From Musa acuminata AAA Group (taxonomy: Eukaryota; Streptophyta; Magnoliopsida; Zingiberales; Musaceae): 64,000 bases of DNA. Position 1 is the first letter of the stretch. Each line of letters opens with the position of its first letter. The position numbers and the translations under genes were made by a program. This document shows, in pieces, positions 46,123 through 58,219 of this stretch. The stretch is from contig NC_088342.1 of the NCBI RefSeq assembly GCF_036884655.1, positions 30,657,001 through 30,721,000 of the forward strand. The letters run 5' to 3'. Under the pieces are notes generated by a model. The model was not told where the DNA came from and made no database searches. It was given only the letters and a program-made list of their open reading frames with translations.

Positions 46123-49100
46123 TACTTTCTTGAGTTATTTTTAATTTTGTTTAGGATTAATTTTCTTGAAAATTGCATGTGTTATGTTAATGCAGTAAAA
46201 TGTTAGATATAAATCTAATTCTTATACACCTAGTAAGATTAATCTTATATATGTGCTTGAGAAGCAAGAATTTGTACTTTGACGATTTCCATATTGATTT
46301 TCAATGACGATGCATGACTTTTGAATGGAAGGTTTTATGATTTTTTTTTATGAACCTTATCTTTGGTTTTCAAACATGATGTATAGTTTTGACATATGAA
46401 CAAAATTTGAGCATGCTAAGATAAAGTTAATCATATAAATTAAAACTAAAGAAGTTTTAGTTATCTATAAGAATCATTCAAAATTATGTTCAATAAAAAT
46501 GCAAAATGATGGAATGAAAATATTAAATGTTTTAATACCATTTTATGCATGAGATTTTAAAAGTTATACATAATGATCTTGATGGTTGTTATGAAGAAAT
46601 TTGTTTTTCGATCCTAAATGATTGATGATATATATATATTTTTTGGCACAAAAAGGACAAAGGCATACTTATATGAAACAACTAAATAGATAAAAGTATT
46701 TTTCTTGAAAATTCTTGGTTTGATGAATCTATTTTATCATCTTTTTATGAATATCTTGAAAATGATTTTGATTTGATGATTTGAATTTGAATGAGCTTTA
46801 TCTTGATTTTTCGAGATTTATAACTTGAGATTTACTCTATAAAAATCAAGATCTTGTATCCTCAATGTTCCTTTTTAGCATCTATTATCCAAATGAATTA
46901 TGATTGGTATCATTGCTATATTTCTTCTTATCGTGCACTAAAGAGAAAATTTTTCTAAATGAATCGTGATATTTCGGAACCACAATTCTTTTTATGATTC
47001 ATAATGAATTGAGAAATTTTATATGCTTGAATTAATATCTTATTCTAAGATTGAATGAATTTTATCTATATCATGATCTCCTAAGATTTTTTCTTGATTA
47101 TTTAAGAGGAGATTTTTCAAAACAAAACGTGTCTTCTATTATTATCTTTTCATGATATGATTTTCATGCAATTCCTTGTACTCATGAAATATTTATCTCA
47201 TCACCCAATAACTCTTCTTGATATTCCTTATGTGATGAAACAAAATAATGCATGAAATTCAAATAAGAAGTTAATGATCATGCATGATAGGATGTAATGA
47301 ATTTTGACATTTAGATACTATCATTTGAATAGCTATGATCATGTTGCCAAAATGATTTATCATGAATGCTTGAATATCATGTATGATATGCCGATATTGA
47401 TGATTGATTTATTTGTATCATGCATGAAAAATAAAAGATATAGTTTTGAAATTGTGCATGTTCGAATTTGAAAATATGATGATGCATAATGATTAAATTG
47501 TGCAATGAAAATATTAAACATTTTGAAACCATGTTTTAGTGTCATGCATAATGATCATGCTTAATAAATTTCGAAATTATGGATGATGAATCTTTTACGA
47601 TTTATGGATCATTGATTTTTACCATAATCAAAGTACCTTATTGATTTTTGTTGTAATAAATCTTACTCTTTCGGTTTTAAACATGATAAATGTTTTTATT
47701 TGGTATAAATGAAACAAAAATCATATGTTTTGAAATAATCGAAAAGAGGATAACATTCTTGAAAATTATTTTGCTCAATCTTATTGATTTTGATGAATCC
47801 ATTTGTATCATCTTTGTGAATCTCTTGGATTTTGATAATGATTTTGATGATTTAAATTTGAATAATTTTTTATTGAAATCATGATCTTGATCTCTTGAAA
47901 TTCATAACATGAAATCCTTTATGAATCAACATTTTCTTTTCTATTTAAAAGGAGATTTGTCGAAATGTTTCATAGTCTTTTAGTATTCATAATCTTGACA
48001 ATTATGTTTTGAAACTTTATGTAAACCAAGAATGTTCATCATGATTCTCTCTTTGAATATTTAAAGAGGAGAATTTTCTAGATGGTTCATGATTTTGATG
48101 ATTGAATATTTGATATGCATGAATTGAGATCTTGCTCTCCTACCACTCTTTTTGCTATTCACCAAAAGGAAGACTAATTCTAATAAACCATGATATGCTA
48201 TATGAATTTTATTGTATTCATGTAGTAAGATCTCATCACTAATTTTTGTTTATATTCCTTCATGTGATGATATGAATGTATGAAACACTTATGATATGAT
48301 TTTTTTTTTATACAATTCCATGTATTCGTGAAATATTAATCTCATCACCCAATTAATTCCTCTTGATACTCCTAATGTGATGAAGTGAAATTATGCATGA
48401 AATACAAATGGGGATAAGTTTTTGGTAGGATATAATTTGACAAATTGATACCATCATGATATGAAACATTTATGATTTGCAATGATATATGCAATACTTG
48501 TGCTTTCTAATTATGATGTGATGTATTACATATGATGTAAATCATGATTTAAAATACTATGAGTTGTTGCTAAAATGATGTATTATAAATATTGATTTAA
48601 TGTTTTGTATCATGAATACTCTAAATGATGAATATTTGATATCATGATCAAAATGTTGACAAATAGTTAAAAATTTTAGTATCATGTATGATATCCTTAT
48701 AATGGTGATCGATTTATTCAATATCATGCATAAATGAATATAAGGTTTTTGAAAATGTGCATATTCTAATTTGAAAATATGATGATGCACAATTAAGATT
48801 GATACTTACCTTTGTCATAATTGATGTAATGGGTCTTCCCTTCTTTTTGACAATGACAAAGGGGGAGATAGCTTGCTTGCACAAGTCAAGAAGATACAAA
48901 AACTTGATTACTTGCTTGCCTATCTTAAGTAGCAAAGATTGCTAACTTGCTTATTTCAAGAAGCAAAAGTTGTCTTCTTGAACATCATTATCTTGCCCAT
49001 CTCAAGAAGCAAGTGTTGAATTGCCATGATTGAACTTAAGAATCTTGCTATACTTTTGTGCTTATATGTTGTGATGAAAATCTAGCTTTATGTTGCAAAA

Positions 49101-49364
49101 ACTTGCATATCTTTTAAAATAGCTAGAGCTACTTCTCCTTTTTGTTGATGACATAGGGGGAGAAGTATATTGATGACTTCATGCATTGAATTAAATATTA
49201 TATATTTGCATGATAGTTTAAATGTTTTTCATAACATGTGATGAATGTTACTTGGATTTGGGATAATCCAAGTGTTCTATCAATGGCATATTGATAGGGG
49301 GAGTTTAGTTAAACTCCGGGGAGTTAAGGTTAACTCCGTTAGTCATCAATTAGTTGTCATCATC
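46123..49364 (+). repeat. AT-rich non-coding region of the young element
   Basis: About 3.2 kb with stops in all frames. It is the sense-strand version of the DNA in A and D: ATGATTT and TTGATGAT words throughout. From 48850 on come AAAGGGGGAGAT (48858), AGGGGGAGAAG (near 49155) and TAGGGGGAG (near 49296), which are polypurine-like motifs, plus several TTGCTAACTTGC and AGCAAAGATTGC words. Autonomous SIRE elements carry pol where this region begins. Confidence 0.75.
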
Positions 49365-49378
49365 AAAAAGGGGGAGAT
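49365..49378 (+). other. Polypurine tract
   Basis: AAAAAGGGGGAGAT immediately before the 3' LTR start TGTTGAATCTC at 49379. It is the expected primer for plus-strand DNA synthesis. Confidence 0.93.
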
Positions 49379-50899
49379 TGTTGAATCTCGGATTTTGATG
49401 ATGAAACTAATTGATTGTGTTTAAATGTTTGACTACATTTTGAGTGATACAGGTCTACTCGATCAGGATTAGACAATTAACGCAGGAGGAATTGACGTTG
49501 CGTCGGAGGAGATCACGTCAGGATATTGGATGGCAGAAGGCTTCGGGCGTCGGGCATCGGGCCAAGAGCGGAATTGCGCCAAGGATATCGGCATTGTGGA
49601 GTTCAACCGTCGATTGGGCAACAAGCCGCAAGAGAGGACGATGCGCCGAAGAATCGGACGAAGCGCCAACCAATGACGTGCCAAGCAACAGAATGTCAAT
49701 TCGCTTTATAATAATTGTCTAGATCGGAGTAGAGTTTTGGTTTGTGTGTGCAGGATTAACTACGATAACCAAAAAAAACACAAAGCGAGAATACCGGAGT
49801 CAAGCTCGATGGACGTTTAAGAGACCGAAGAATCATCGGAGATGCTGCCGGAACCATCCGAGAAGAAATCGGGAACGTGTTGGAAGTTCGCCGAAGAAAT
49901 CGTCGGAGGCTCGCGGAGATCACCAAGAAGGCTCGGCTACTCGTTAAAGTCATCATAAAGATTGGGAGCTTGCAGGGAGTCCGTCGGAAGAGTTCGTCGG
50001 AAAAGCTCGCCGGAACAAGACTCGACGTTCGCGGTTAAAAAACTTGCTTAGGATGTTTTTTTTATGTAGTTCACCTGTAATTAGGATTAGGATTAAGAGA
50101 TAATCCTATATCCTGGTTAGGGGCCAACTGGGGCCAAAATCAGATTTGGTTTGGGCGAAAAATAAGCCAAACCAATGAATCGGAAAGTCAGGCGGTGGAA
50201 CCGCCTGGCTGGGCGGTGGCACCGCCCAGCACCCGAGTGCTGGGCGGTGACACCTCCTTGGCTGGGCGGTGGCACCGCCCAGCACCCGAACGCTGGGCGG
50301 TGGCACCGCCTGGCTGGGCGGTGGAACCGCCAGCACCGGGAACCCTAAGAGAATTCAAATTTTGGAGCCCAAAATTTGAATCCTCTTGAGGCCTATAAAT
50401 ACCCCTCAAATCTCAGCTGAGGTTACAACTTTTGAGAAGCATTTTGATTGAGAGAAAAGTCTTAGAAAGTCTTAGCAAGTCTTGTTTTCAATTTGCTAGA
50501 GAGTTCTCCTCCTTCTTTCTTATTGAAAATTTGTAAGAGGTTGAGCTGCTTGTAAAAGGTTGTAAGAGGGGTGTTTACCCTTCCATTTCAAGAGACTTGC
50601 TAGTGGAAGGTGGGAGCCTCATCGAAGAGGGGCCTCGCAAGTGGAGTAGGTCATTTGACCGAACCACTCTAAAAATCGGCGTAATCTCTGGTTTGCTTTT
50701 TATTATTGTCATTTACATTACTGCAAATCTTCTTACTGCTTTAGTTCCTTATTACTCTTGCTGCGCAACTTTAAGAATACGCCTTCAAGTTAAATTTCTC
50801 AAGTTTCATTCTTAACGTACGAAAGATTTTGTTAAAATCGAAGTTTTAATCCGCTGCACTAATTCACCCCCCCCTCTTAGTGCCGCTCCGATCCTAACA
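49379..50899 (+). repeat. 3' LTR of the young gag-only element
   Basis: Same length and ends as the 5' LTR; two transitions (49570 and 49610) are the only differences I found. The palindrome array is at 50190-50331 and the C run at 50867-50874. Followed by the target duplication GCCCA. Confidence 0.93.
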
Positions 50900-50904
50900 G
50901 CCCA

Positions 50905-51062
50905 ACCTTGGCCCAATTGGTCCCTAATTGAGTTGACCCAATTCCAACCTAATTATATGCTAACTACGAATTTTAAGACATTAACTAAGCTAAATAAGTC
51001 CGTAAGTCTAGGTTTCTTCCGGCAAGCTTCCAGCGATCTTCCGATGATCTCTTGGCAATTTC
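50905..51062 (-). repeat. 5' LTR of D, segment 3 of 3 (in window)
   Basis: ACCTTGGCCCAATTGG to CTCTTGGCAATTTC. It matches D's other LTR at about 32035-32180 (ATTGAGTTG, TGCTAACTACGAATTTTAA, AATAAGTCCGTAAGTCTA). It is cut at 51063 by element E1; ATTTC (51058-51062) would be that insertion's target site. The rest of the LTR lies beyond the window. Confidence 0.83.
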
Positions 51063-52589
51063 TGTTAGGATCAAGAGCACTAAGAGGGGGGGGGGGGGTG
51101 AATTAGTGCAGCGGAAAACCTTTTACGATTAAAATAAAAACTACGTTTGTTCGATAAAAGTGATTTCGGTAAAAAAGCCGATTCGTAAATCACTTTAACT
51201 TTTAATTAAGCGAGATGCAGCAAAGATATAAATGCAGTTTGCAGTTATGATTCAAATCAGATAGTTGGCACAAACTGAAATATGATATTCGTACGAAGAA
51301 ACTGATTTACGTCTAAATGCTGATTCGTAAATCACTTGATTAAGCGAGATGCAGTTTAAGCAAGGATATAACGGTAGTTTGCAGTTATGATAGAAATTAA
51401 AACGTAAACGCAAACTGAAATATGATGATCGTATGAAAAAACTGATTTACGTCTAAACGCTGATTTGGAAAGTGCAAAGCTTGAAACCCGATCGTATATG
51501 CGCAGAAAGCAGTAAGCTTTTGAGGAGGTTTGCAGTAAAGATAATATGCTCAAAGTAAATGCAAACCGAGATTTAGAGTGGTTCGATCAATCTTGACCTA
51601 CTCCACTTTTGGCTTCCTCCACCGACGAGGTCACCGACGTCAACTAGAGGCCTTCCTTCAATAGGCGAAGGCCAACCACCCTTCTACAGTTTCACTCCTT
51701 TTGACGGGCTTAGGAGACAACCCTTACAGAATTTTCTCTCCTCTCTTTAAAGCTCAGAACTTGGAAGAAAGAGGGAGAAGAACTTTTGGCCTTTACAACA
51801 ATTTTGAGCTCGAAAAATCACAGAACAAGATCAGGATTTCGGTGTATGTTGAGTGCCCTTTCAGTGCTGAAAGGGTGTGGTATTTATAGGCCCCAACCAA
51901 GTTTGAATTTGGAGCTCAAAACTGTCAATTCCTAGAATTCCGGGATCTGGCGGTTGCACCTCTTGACTGAGGCGGTTGCACCGCCTGGCAAAGCTCGAAG
52001 ACTGAGCCTCTGGGCGGTGCCACCTCCTATCAGGGGCGGTTGCACCTCCTGCCAGAGCTCGAAGACCGAGCTCAGGCGGTGCCACCGCCTGACTGAGGCG
52101 GTTGCACCTCCTGCCAGAGCTCGAAGACCGAGCTCAGGCGATGCCACCTCCTGTTAGGGGAGGTTGCACCGCCCATTTCCAACTTAATCATTATGCTAAC
52201 TACGATATTTCCTAAAACAATTACTGTAACTTGCTCCGGTGCGTCAATTGCTTCTTCCGGCGAACTTCCGTCGATCATCCGATGAACCCTCGGTGATGCT
52301 CCTGCGGACTTCCGGTAAACTCCTGGACTTGCAACGATCCACTTGGCGAGTTCCGACGAGCTTCTTTGGCAAGCTCATGGACTTCTCGGATTTGTTCCCG
52401 CAGAACCTCCGACGACTATCCGAACTTCCGTCGAACTCTCGAACTCCCAACGTGATCATTGTCTTGACTCCGGTGCAACTCCTGCTGCATATCTTACTTT
52501 CATCGTAGTTAATCCTGCACACTTATCTCAACATATAGATTAGATAACAAATGACAATTGACTTCATCATCAAAATCCGAGATTCAATA
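51063..52589 (-). repeat. 3' LTR of E1, with internal tandem repeat
   Basis: 1527 bases. Between 51237 and 51520 a ~140-bp unit (GTTTGCAGTTATGAT, AAACTGAAATATGAT, GTACGA--AAACTGATTTACGTCTAAA-GCTGATT) occurs twice. GGCGGTTGCACC and GGCGGTGCCACC palindromic words lie at 51949-52175. The reverse-strand TATAAATA core is near 51892. Confidence 0.85.
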
Positions 52590-53444
52590 ATCTCCCCCTT
52601 TTTGATGATGACAATCAATTGATAATGGAGTTAACCTTAACTCCCCCTGTCTATATGCCATACTTGAGATAAGTCATTCTTGAATTCAAAACCTTTGAAT
52701 TCAAGAGACATATTGATAAGTTAAAGTCATTTAAACTTATCAATACTCCCATCATGATTCCCATCATGATGTATCTCTCTGAAGATGATGTCAAGGCTTG
52801 ACATTCATTTTCAAATTTTACATTACAAGTTTGAATGATGGTAATAGTAGCAATTCATCATATTGTAAGATATCAACATGTAAAACTACGAAGTAAGATT
52901 TTGATATCATTACATGATGCACATATTTCAAATGTTTTAGCAATTATTGCATTTCATCACATGGTAAGATATCAATACGTAAAATTATGATGCAAGTTTT
53001 TTGTTTGATATCTTGACACGTTACACACAAGGCATAATGCAAATTATATCATCTATTCATATATCTCTTGGTGATGCAAGCATGGCATTAATACTCATAT
53101 ATTTCTCCCCCTTTGTCATCAACAAAAAACATGGTAATTGTGATACCAGGAGAACAATATAAGCAAATTTTAAGCATAAGTGTGATAATTGTTCATGCCT
53201 TTACTAGGTTCATGTTATTTTCCAATAGTAAGTGATAGGAAATCAATTATACCAAGCATATAAAGGAAAGCATGATATGTAGATCGCTTTGAATACTTCT
53301 TCCTTTTTATTTGTATAATCTTTTTGCATGAAGGAGGAAGGCCATTTGTGATACCAGCTATTTGTGGGTTTACTTGAGTGAAGTTTAAATCGATAAGAGA
53401 TTAAATCATGGTTCATTTTTACAAGGATCAAGATATGTATGTGA
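51063..53444 (-). mobile_element. SIRE-like element E1: 3' LTR and internal 3' end
   Basis: The LTR 51063-52589 (TGTTAGGATCAAGAGC to GATTCAATA, last CA mutated) is followed by ~855 bases of internal 3' sequence including the polypurine tract near 52590-52605 and the CTCCCCCTTTGTCATCAA motif at 53105. E1 is interrupted at 53445 by E2 of the same subfamily. No coding frame is in view; the remainder lies past the window. Confidence 0.82.
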
Positions 53445-55205
53445 TGTTAGGATCAAGAGCACTAAGAGGGGGGGGGTGAATTAGTGCAGCGAAAATTTTT
53501 CAGCGATTAAAACCGAAAGCTGCGTTCGTTCGATAAAAACGATTTCGATGTGAAAGCCGATTCTAAGATTACTTTAACTTAAGATTAAGCGAGATGACGT
53601 TAAAGTAAATCTACGAAGGCAGTTTGCAGTTTATGATGAAAATCAGAATGCAAGCGCAAACTGAAATGCGACGTTCGTACGATAAAACCGGTTTACGTCT
53701 AAATGCCGATTTTGAAGATACTGAACTTTGAGATACGTTTTATAAATGCGCAGAAGGCAGTTTGCAGTTATGATTGAAATCAAAACGTAAACGTAAACTG
53801 AAATGTAATGATCGTACGAAAAAGCCGATTTACGTCTAAACGCAGATTCGGAAAGTTCTGAACTTAGAAACTTGTTCGTAAAAGCGCAGAAGGCAGTAGC
53901 TATTTAGGAGGTTTGCAGTGAAGGTAAAATGCTCAAAGGAAATGCAAACCGAGATTTAGAGTGGTTCGGTCAATCTTGACCTACTCCACTTTTGGCTTCC
54001 TCCACCGACGAGGTCACCGACGTCAACTAGAGGTCTTCCTTCAATAGGCGAAGGCCAACCACCCTTTTACAGTTTCACTCCTTTTGACAGGCTTAGGAGA
54101 CAACCCTTACAGATATTTTCTCTCCTCTCTTTACAACTCAAGACTTTGAAGAATAGAGGGAGGAGAACTTTTGGCCTTTACAACAATTTTGAGCTCTAAG
54201 AATCACAGAAAGATATCAAGATTTCGAGTGTAAGTTGCTTCCTTTCAGTGCTGAATGGGGGGGGTATTTATAGGCCCCAACCCAGTTCAAATTTGGAGCT
54301 CAAAACTGTCAATTCTCGGAATTCCAAGATCAGGCGGTTGCACCTCCTGACTAGGGCGGTTGCACCGCCTGGCAGAGCTCGAAGACTAAGCCTCTGGGCG
54401 GTGCCACCTCTGTCAGGGGCGGTTGCACCTCTCTGCCAGAGCTCGAAGGCCGAGCTCAGGCGATTGCACCTCCTGACTGGGGCGGTTGCACCGCCTGCCA
54501 GAGCTTGAAGACCGAGCTCAAGCGGTGCTACCTCCTGTCAGGAGAGGTTGCACCGCCCAGTCTCGCTTGGAGACTGAGCCCAGGCGGTTGCACCTCCTGG
54601 CTGGGGCGGTTGCACCGCCCAGTCTCCCTGGGAGACTTAGCCCAGGCGGTGCTACCTCCTGGCTTGGGCGGTTGCACCTCCCACAGCAACCAGGGTCCGA
54701 ATGGGTTGATCCATTCGGCCCAATTTGGGTTTTTCATGGGCCCAATTGCCCCAAGATTAAGCTAACGAGATCACCTCCCATTTTCAACTTAATCATAGTG
54801 CTAACTACGATAAATCCTAAGACAATTTCTGCAGCTTGCTCCGGTGCGTCAATCGCTTCTTCCGGCGAGTTTCCGGCGAACTTCCGTCGATCATCCGATG
54901 AACCCTCGGTGATGCTCCTGCGGACTTCCGGCAAACTCCTGGACTTGCGACGATCCACTTGGCGAGTTTCGACGAGCTTCTTTGGCAAGCGTCTGGACTT
55001 CTCGGATTTGTTCCCGCAGAACCTCCGACGACTATCCGAACTTCCGTCGAGCTCTCGAACTCCCAACGTGATCATTGTCATGACTCCGGCGCAACTCCTG
55101 CTGCATGTCTTACTTTCATCGTAGTTAATCCTGCACACTTATCTCAACACATAGATTAGACAACAAATGACAATTGACTTCATCATCAAAATCCGAGATT
55201 CAACA
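53445..55205 (-). repeat. 3' LTR of E2
   Basis: 1761 bases, the longest SIRE LTR here. GTTTGCAGTT-ATGAT units start at about 53620 and 53758, and a third partial copy follows near 53900. The palindrome region 54330-54690 has more GGCGGTTGCACCTCC-type units than E1, which accounts for much of the extra length. Confidence 0.85.
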
Positions 55206-56035
55206 ATCTCCCCATTTTTGATGATGACAATCAATTGATAATGGAGTTAACCTTAACTCCCCCTATCTATATGCCATACTTGAGATAAGTCATTCTTGAA
55301 TTCAAAACCTTTGAATTCAAGAGACATATTGATAAGTTAAAGTCATTTAAACTTATCAATACTCCCATCATGATTCCCATCATGATGTATCTCTCTGAAG
55401 ATGATGTCAAGGCTTGACATTCATTTTCAAATTTTACATTACAAGTTTGAATGATGGTAATAGTAGCAATTCATCATATTGTAAGATATCAACATGTAAA
55501 ACTACGAAGTAAGATTTTGATATCATTACATGATGCACACATTTCAAATATTTTAGCAATTATTGCATTTCATCACATGGTAAGATATCGATACGTAAAA
55601 TTATGATGCAAGTTTTTTGTTTGATATCTTGACACGATACACACAAGGCATAATGCAAATTATATCATCTATTCATATATCTCTTGGTGATGCAAGCATG
55701 GCATTAATACTCATATATTTCTCCCCCTTTGTCATCAACAAAAAACATGGTAATTGTGATACCAGGAGAACAATATAAGCAAATTTTAAGCATAAGTGTG
55801 ATAATTGTTCATGCCTTTACTAGGTTCATGTTATTTTCCAAAAGTAAGTGATAGGAAATCAATTATACCAAGCATATAAAGGAAAGCATGATATGTAGAT
55901 CGCTTTGAATACTTCTTCCTTTTTATTTGTTATAATTTTTTTGCATGAAGGAGGAAGGCCATTTGTGATACCAGCTATTTGTGAGTTTACTTGAGTGAAG
56001 TTTAAATCGATAAGAGATTAAATCATGCTTCATTT
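53445..56035 (-). mobile_element. SIRE-like element E2, nested in E1
   Basis: The LTR 53445-55205 is followed by internal 3' sequence (55206-56035) nearly identical to E1's (52590-53430). E2 starts inside E1's internal DNA, with TGTGA (53440-53444) as likely target site. It is interrupted at 56036 by copia F, so its coding part is outside the window. The near identity to E1 shows two recent insertions of one subfamily. Confidence 0.82.
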
Positions 56036-57530
56036 TGTTGGGAAATCTTAGGGCGACATCATATGCGCAGCGGAAGAACAAGAAAACAAAATCCCCGATT
56101 CCTCAAAAAGATGTTCGTCGTCGTGCGAAGATTGGTGCGCAAAATCCACGAAACTTAAAACTGCATATAGAGTAGATTGTGTTACCTAGGGAGATCGTAT
56201 ATCCCTGTTTCCTTGCAGATTCTTAGGAGAGGGTGAAGGAGGTTAAGCGTCCTCCTCTATAGCGGTGATCCACACAGTAGGGTTGCGACGACGCTCCTCA
56301 AAACTCCAGGCCTGCTATGAGGTGGAGAGGGAGAGGAGAATAGGAAAGGCAAGCAAAGACTCTAGCCTATGAGGCTCTAAATCCCTCCTATTTATAGAGG
56401 TCCCGTGTCAAACCCTAATGGGTCCTTCCCTAGTGGGTATTGGATCTCCATCCAATAAGACAAGGGCTCCGTCGGATATCTCATATCCGAACCTCTACTC
56501 ATCGCAATGCCTACCATATGTGTGTGACCCTCTAGGCCCAATATCGAGCTGGCCGTGAGTCATACCTGTCAGAACTCCTTCTAACTGAGTGAATTATTAT
56601 CTCTGTAATAATTCACTCGACTCATCGACTACGGACGCACTAGGCCACTACGCCGTAGTCCCCAGATGATACAGGGGAATCCAATCCATTGGACCTGTCT
56701 GTCCTCAGTGACCTTGTACCTATAGTCCCTCATCCATCTAATATCCCAGAGACCGTATATTGAGCATGGTGCTGTCAGACCCATACGGTTTCTACTCGTG
56801 TCTCGCTCTAATCGGATTCTCCCGGAGAACTCTTTCTCTCTCAACCCGAATGACCCTGGCCAAGGATTTGTCTGAGCAAGAACACATGGGATATTCCTCT
56901 CATGACGCCGAGAGTGGATGATCCTCTATCGACACTCAATAGCCCTCGTAAGGTCGACTACCACTCCCAATGACCAGTTGTACTAGATCTGGGACAGCCA
57001 AACCTATAAGTCTGGTATCAAAGAGTGGAGCACTCATACAGGACATCTTTGGTGTCTCAAGTCTAAGGACCAGATACACCACTAGGACTACGGAATCGCT
57101 GTCTGACAATAAGGCATCATCAACTATCCAGCATTCCGTAAGCGGATCAATCAGTGAACTCATTCTCCAATGAGCACCTGTACTGTATCCCTAGTGTCCC
57201 TACACGAGCAGCTATGAGACCAGCTGCATCCATCATATGGACGGGTATACAGCACACCAGTCTATCCGGTTATCATGATGTCCCTCTCGAGTAATCTATG
57301 ACTGGGATTATTTAGGATATGTGTTTAAAGGTGAATCGATCTCATTATCGTGATCTCATCACGATCCGATTCCCATTGCACAAATCCAAGGACATCACAA
57401 TATATATATATGCACATATGCAATTGTTATAAAGTGATATACGCCAAAATATAATAAGCAAAGAGATTATGTATCAAGTCACACGTGCCATCACTCACGT
57501 GATTGGCTTGCTGGGCACATATGACTAGCA
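56036..57530 (-). repeat. 3' LTR of copia F
   Basis: 1495 bases, plus-strand TGTTGGGAAATC to ATGACTAGCA (minus sense TGCTAGTCAT...CCCAACA). The polypurine tract GTGGGAGAT follows on the plus strand as ATCTCCCAC (57531-57539). The older element G has diverged copies of this LTR. Confidence 0.92.
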
Positions 57531-57539
57531 ATCTCCCAC

Positions 57540-58215
57540 TTGACCTAAAGCCAATCACCTATGTGTCTAATCCCCATCAGACTCCTGTGACGCTCAAAGA
57601 CAATATGAGACAACGGCTTTGTCAATGGATCTGCAATGTTATCTTCGGATGGAACTCTTTCCACTGCTACATCTCCTTGGGTTACGATCTCTCTAATAAG
57701 CTGGAACCTACTCAGAACACTTCTGATGAGACCCGGGTTCCCTTATTTGAGTAATCGCCCCATAATTGTCGCAATATAAGGAAGTCGACTTCTCGCTATC
57801 CGAAACGACTCCCAAATCTGTGATGAACATCTTCAACCAGACTCCCTCCTTTGCTGCATCTGATGCAGCAATGTACTCCGCCTCTGTGGTCGAGTCAGCA
57901 GTGGTATCTTGCTTGGAACTCTTCCAGCACACTGCTCCTCCATTCAAGGTGTACACATACCCTGAATTCGACTTGTTATCATCGACATCAGACTGAAAAC
58001 TTGAGTTAGTGAAGCCTTCAACCTTAAGGCTATTACCTCCATATACTAGTAAAAGATCCTTAGTCCTTCTCAAGTACTTAAGGATACACTTTACTGCTTT
58101 CCAGTGCTCCAAGCCTGGATCCGCCTGATACCTGCTCGTGACACTCAGAGCATGCGCTATATCAGGCCTAGTACATAGCATGGCATACATGATAGACCCT
58201 ATTGCTTAGGCATAA
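57540..58215 (-). pseudogene. Copia F RNase H domain
   Basis: 57708-58190 is open: YAMLCTRPDIAHALSV, then KSNSGYVYTLNGGAVCWKSS, DSTTEAEYIAASDA and LYCDNYGAI, with the acidic RNase H residues. The frame is lost after GSHQKCSE, and the tail to 57560 (VERVPSE, ADPLTKPL-type) continues in another frame. It is separated from reverse transcriptase by a frameshift near 58215. Confidence 0.85.
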
Positions 58216-58219
58216 GGTA

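Larger units (their letters stand above)
43631..50899 (+). mobile_element. Young, complete gag-only SIRE derivative (TR-GAG type)
   Basis: A 7269-bp element with perfect ends. LTRs of 1521 bases each (43631-45151 and 49379-50899) differ at only two positions found by reading: 43822 A versus 49570 G, and 43862 C versus 49610 T. Flanks are GCCCA (43626-43630) and GCCCA (50900-50904). It has a tRNA-Met primer site, one intact gag ORF, a 3.2-kb AT-rich region without frames and a clean polypurine tract. There is no protease, integrase, reverse transcriptase or RNase H. It must have used enzymes from another SIRE element. Confidence 0.93.

Noticed and set aside
52590..56035. LTR-internal-LTR-internal order read as a tandem duplication
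   Set aside because: The second LTR starts inside internal sequence rather than at a primer site, and a plausible target site precedes it. Nesting of E2 into E1 explains it more simply.
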